64,000 nucleotides of DNA from NCBI GenBank assembly GCA_003427395.1, contig BFEA01000005.1:301173-365172 (forward strand), in the 5' to 3' direction. How positions within the stretch are numbered: the first letter of the stretch is position 1; every line of letters begins with the position of its first letter. The translations under genes and the position numbers were made by a program. The notes under the pieces were generated by a model. The model saw nothing but the letters and a program-made list of their open reading frames with translations. It had not been told where the DNA came from and did not search any database. Of the stretch, positions 61,346 through 64,000 are shown piece by piece. Origin of the DNA: Chara braunii (lineage: Eukaryota > Streptophyta > Charophyceae > Charales > Characeae).

Positions 61346-61780
61346 ACTGACCCCTTTCACGTAGTACGAGATAGCGAAGCAGAATGCTAGAATACTAATG
61401 ACTAGTCCAATCTGAAACGGTATTCACGAGTTCGCAGTAGCTCATGCAGATCCCAGGGCTTGATCCCTAGTCCCCACCTTACCTGTGTACAGTATTTGTG
61501 TCGACCCCTAGAGTTGAACCCGTGACCTGTGTATTTGTAACAGCTGGTAGGTTGTCGTAGGGGCCCATAGGTAGCAGGGGTTCGATCTGTAGACCTGTCA
61601 AATAGGAGTCCCAGTCAGGTCTAGCAGTTGTAGTTGTAGCTGTCTCGAAGGGTCAAGGTCGTAGCTGCTACAGTCCAGAAAGGTCAAGGTCGTAGGTGCT
61701 ACGGTATCGAAAAGCCAAGTCTACAGCCTTCCGGAAGGTCGGAGTAGTGGCCTTTCGAAGTTGCCCACGTTTAGGCTGAG

Positions 61781-61840
61781 GCAAGTGGGCAAGTGGTGAG
61801 GCAAGTGGGCAAGTGGTGAGGCAAGTGGGCAAGTGGTGGA
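61781..61840 (+). repeat. 20-bp repeat, three copies, in the element G U3
   Basis: GCAAGTGGGCAAGTGGTGAG starts at 61781, 61801 and 61821; the last copy differs at its end. It lies about 120 bp upstream of the TATA box, the place taken by the CCACGCGTTTTGG boxes in element F. Confidence 0.9.
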
Positions 61841-61962
61841 GTCTACCTGTGCCGAGTCAACAGTCCCAGTCCTAAGCAGTCCTGGTCCAGTCAAGCAAGT
61901 ACCGCATGGGACTGTGTGCACTACGGGCATGGGAAAAGGGCCAGACCAACGAGCTGCTGAAG

Positions 61963-61969
61963 TATAAAT
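61963..61969 (+). promoter_or_regulatory. TATA box of the element G LTR
   Basis: TATAAAT is followed by CAAGAGGCAGCGCCCAGTCA. Element F has TATAAAT followed by AAAGAGGCAGCATCCAGTCA at 32351, so box and downstream spacing are conserved. Confidence 0.7.
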
Positions 61970-62304
61970 CAAGAGGCAGCGCCCAGTCATGGATTCATTC
62001 CTGCGTGAGCCATGCGGAAGCGCTGCCACAAGCGGCTTGTGCGAGGTGGTCTGCAGTGAGCCCGAGGACGAAGTGGGCGAGAGAGAAGGAGTGTAGCCAT
62101 AGCGATAGGGTAGTAGCGGCCGTAGCCGCCATAGCTGTAGTAGAGTTCAATGTGTGGGTGTGTATGTGTTCAGAGTATCGCGTGTGGTATATCCAGGGTG
62201 ATCCTGTGTATGCGAACAGTGAGTTGTGTGGGCGCTGAGTCGCCATAGCCATCGAAGTGAACTTGAATCTGAACTGTGTTCTCGGTTACCATATCTCTGA
62301 GTTC

Positions 62305-62719
62305 NNNNNNNNNNNNNNNNNNNNNNNNNNNNNNNNNNNNNNNNNNNNNNNNNNNNNNNNNNNNNNNNNNNNNNNNNNNNNNNNNNNNNNNNNNNNNNNN
62401 NNNNNNNNNNNNNNNNNNNNNNNNNNNNNNNNNNNNNNNNNNNNNNNNNNNNNNNNNNNNNNNNNNNNNNNNNNNNNNNNNNNNNNNNNNNNNNNNNNNN
62501 NNNNNNNNNNNNNNNNNNNNNNNNNNNNNNNNNNNNNNNNNNNNNNNNNNNNNNNNNNNNNNNNNNNNNNNNNNNNNNNNNNNNNNNNNNNNNNNNNNNN
62601 NNNNNNNNNNNNNNNNNNNNNNNNNNNNNNNNNNNNNNNNNNNNNNNNNNNNNNNNNNNNNNNNNNNNNNNNNNNNNNNNNNNNNNNNNNNNNNNNNNNN
62701 NNNNNNNNNNNNNNNNNNN
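62305..62719. other. Assembly gap (415 N) ending in a GA tract
   Basis: Undetermined bases are followed at once by a GA run (62720-62797), so the gap probably reflects this microsatellite. Confidence 1.

Positions 62720-62797
<78 letters not shown>
62720..62797. repeat. GA microsatellite
   Basis: About 78 bp of GA, its left part lost in the gap. Confidence 0.95.
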
Positions 62798-62800
<3 letters not shown>

Positions 62801-63105
62801 CGATACAAGTTTGGTTGTCACGTACCTTTGAAGTGTGCCGTGCAGTCCGACGAGGAAGAAGGAGGCGGCCATAGCCGCAGAGCTTGACCACGGAGTAACG
62901 AAGAGGGAGAGAGAGAGGATAGAGGAGGAGACCAAGGAGGGTGAAGGAAACCATAGCCGAGGAGGTGAAGGGAGAGACGATAAAAAAAATAAAAATAAAA
63001 AAGAGAGAGAAAGAAGATAGCAGGGTTGAAGAGAAAGGAGGCGAGGTAGGGAGAAAGGAAGGAGAAGGGTGACGAAGAAGGTGAAGACGGCTGCCATCGC
63101 CGGAG

Positions 63106-63251
63106 TTGACCGGAGGTGTTGACCGGGGGTTGACCGGCGTTGACCGGGAGTTGACCGGAGGTGTTGACCGGGGTTGACCGGCGTTGACCAAGGCGTTGAC
63201 CAAGGTCGTTGACCACGACGTTGACCAAGGCCGTTGACCACGAGTTTGACC
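63106..63251 (+). promoter_or_regulatory. Array of 13 TTGACC (W-box core) motifs
   Basis: TTGACC occurs 13 times in 146 bp, mostly as GTTGACCGG or GTTGACCAA at irregular 8-15 bp spacing. TTGAC(C/T) is the core bound by WRKY factors. In the element G LTR/leader it could be a response array or only a degenerate minisatellite. Confidence 0.6.
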
Positions 63252-63599
63252 AAGTTGGAGCCGGTATAATCTCGCCAAGCCTTCAGCCTATCCCCTCGCC
63301 CTATGGATGTGCACACACCCTGAGGTACTTGCTGAGTCAAGTCTGTCTGTCTCTTCTTTCTGCATTGAGTCTCTTTTGTCCAGGTGATAGGAACTCTGTG
63401 GATGAAGGATAGGGCCTCGTTGACCAAACCCACACAGGCTGAGTAGGGCTAAAGACTGTGTCTGACGACTCGACTGTCCCGGAGGACACGAACCCTCCCA
63501 AGGATTGGTACTGACCGGCGGGCTGCTCGGTGTGGCACGGTAGGCCCAAAATCCGAGTTGTGGGCTGCACAACAGGCCATCTAAGTGTCGAGAATACCT

Positions 63600-63680
63600 G
63601 CTGATTGCGTCGTCTTGTCTGCGACGTTAAATAATTCCTGAGGAGTTATGGGGGATCTCCTTAAATGCCGCCTGATCAGC
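63600..63680 (+). ncRNA. Conserved structured leader segment, copy in element G
   Basis: It aligns without gaps to 27421-27503 and 18529-18611. The ends GCTGATT and GATCAGC pair with one G-T wobble. The CGTC/GACG and GAGGAG/CTCCTT stems are intact. It lies 172 nt before the gag ATG. Confidence 0.65.
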
Positions 63681-63851
63681 AACAGGTCTTGTAGTGACAG
63701 CCTTAGAGTAGGTCTAGGCTAGAGACCCTAGTTGACAGGATCCTGTCCGGATTCTGTATGTCTTAGATTGAGTCAGTAGGTGTGTCAGTCAGGGGGAGTA
63801 GAGTCTAAGTGGTGAGGAGTGGAACCGCTATCTGGTTGTGCACCTTTCACC

Positions 63852-64000
63852 ATGGTTGACACCCGTAGTGGGAAGAGTACTGCCCCCTCTGAGGCCGAGC
63901 AGGCCCGGATCGCCGCCCTTCTGAGAGAGAAAAAGGAGAAGAAAGAGCTCCTTAAGCAGGTGAAGTTAAAGGCCATTGCAGAGGAGCAGGTGGCGAAGAA
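63852..64000 (+). CDS. gag: Element G gag, first 49 codons (partial at window end)
   Basis: The start ATG in CACCATGGTT matches element F gag. The residues EAEQARIAALLREKKEKKEL and AIAEEQVAKK align with F's EQEERVAAFLREKKEK and LPEEQEAKK. No stop occurs before the window edge. It begins the charged coiled-coil region typical of this gag type. Confidence 0.75.
   Translation, partial: MVDTRSGKSTAPSEAEQARIAALLREKKEKKELLKQVKLKAIAEEQVAK

Larger units (their letters stand above)
61413..64000 (+). mobile_element. Element G: Ty3/gypsy 5' end, cut by window edge
   Basis: It has the LTR start TGAAACGGTATTCACG, U3 repeats, TATA, a gap, a GA tract, a TTGACC array, the leader with the conserved 83-nt segment, and the gag start. 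It is homologous to element F from the LTR to gag. The rest lies beyond the window. Confidence 0.75.

Noticed and set aside
62818-63278. Repeated Val-Asn-Xaa-Gly-Gln protein on the minus strand
   Set aside because: It is the complement of the TTGACC array and adjoins the gap; no independent sign of coding.

Overview
Kind of genome. The window looks like nuclear, heterochromatin-like DNA from a green-lineage eukaryote, and a repeat-rich streptophyte alga such as a characean is my best guess. I see no confidently identifiable host gene. Supporting clues are a U6 snRNA copy of plant type, a tRNA-Phe fragment that reads like a plant mitochondrial trnF, a chromovirus with a canonical chromodomain, an initiator-Met-type primer-binding site and very long GA/CT tracts. 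The species cannot be proved from sequence alone.

Layout. 1-4.4 kb: degenerate repeats and a minus-strand fragment resembling the N-terminal part of a Harbinger transposase. 4.4-11 kb: dispersed copies of an unnamed repeat (called R here), a U6 retropseudogene inserted in one R copy, a 35-bp minisatellite, a GA tract and a foldback element (M1). 11.0-14.9 kb: a 5'-truncated LINE and a SINE, both on the minus strand. 15.5-16.9 kb: leader and LTR of a minus-strand LTR element (family F1). 16.9-26.1 kb: Ty3/gypsy element A with both LTRs, carrying a small TTAA element (M2) in gag. 26.1-26.9 kb: solo LTR (family K). 26.9-32.8 kb: Ty3/gypsy element F, with an RT-to-integrase internal deletion. 33-36.5 kb: unrecognised DNA with a 78-bp tandem array broken by an assembly gap. 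36.5-43.3 kb: chromovirus B, with a tandem duplication in gag and an in-frame duplication of the protease. 43.3-46.1 kb: tandem repeats and an inverted K LTR. 46.1-48.1 kb: TTAA-flanked element T1 containing an F1 LTR. 48.7-52.1 kb: minus-strand gypsy element E, interrupted by TTAA element T2. 52.1-55.95 kb: chromovirus C, interrupted by DNA with a trnF fragment. 56-60.5 kb: minus-strand gypsy element D. 61.4 kb to the end: LTR, leader and first gag codons of element G, a relative of F.

How the parts relate. A and E are relatives, F and G are relatives, B and C are relatives, and D goes with the F1 LTRs. Every pol is damaged by stops, frameshifts, lost catalytic residues or internal deletions, so any current movement would need enzymes supplied from elsewhere. 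Three noncoding features look more constrained or organised than the wreckage around them. First, an 83-nt foldable segment lies in the 5' leaders of A, F and G. Second, an exon-like cassette ending in a strong 5' splice site lies on the strand opposite to sense in LTRs of three families. Third, there is a group of TTAA-bounded inverted-repeat elements, one of which has a readable pre-insertion site.
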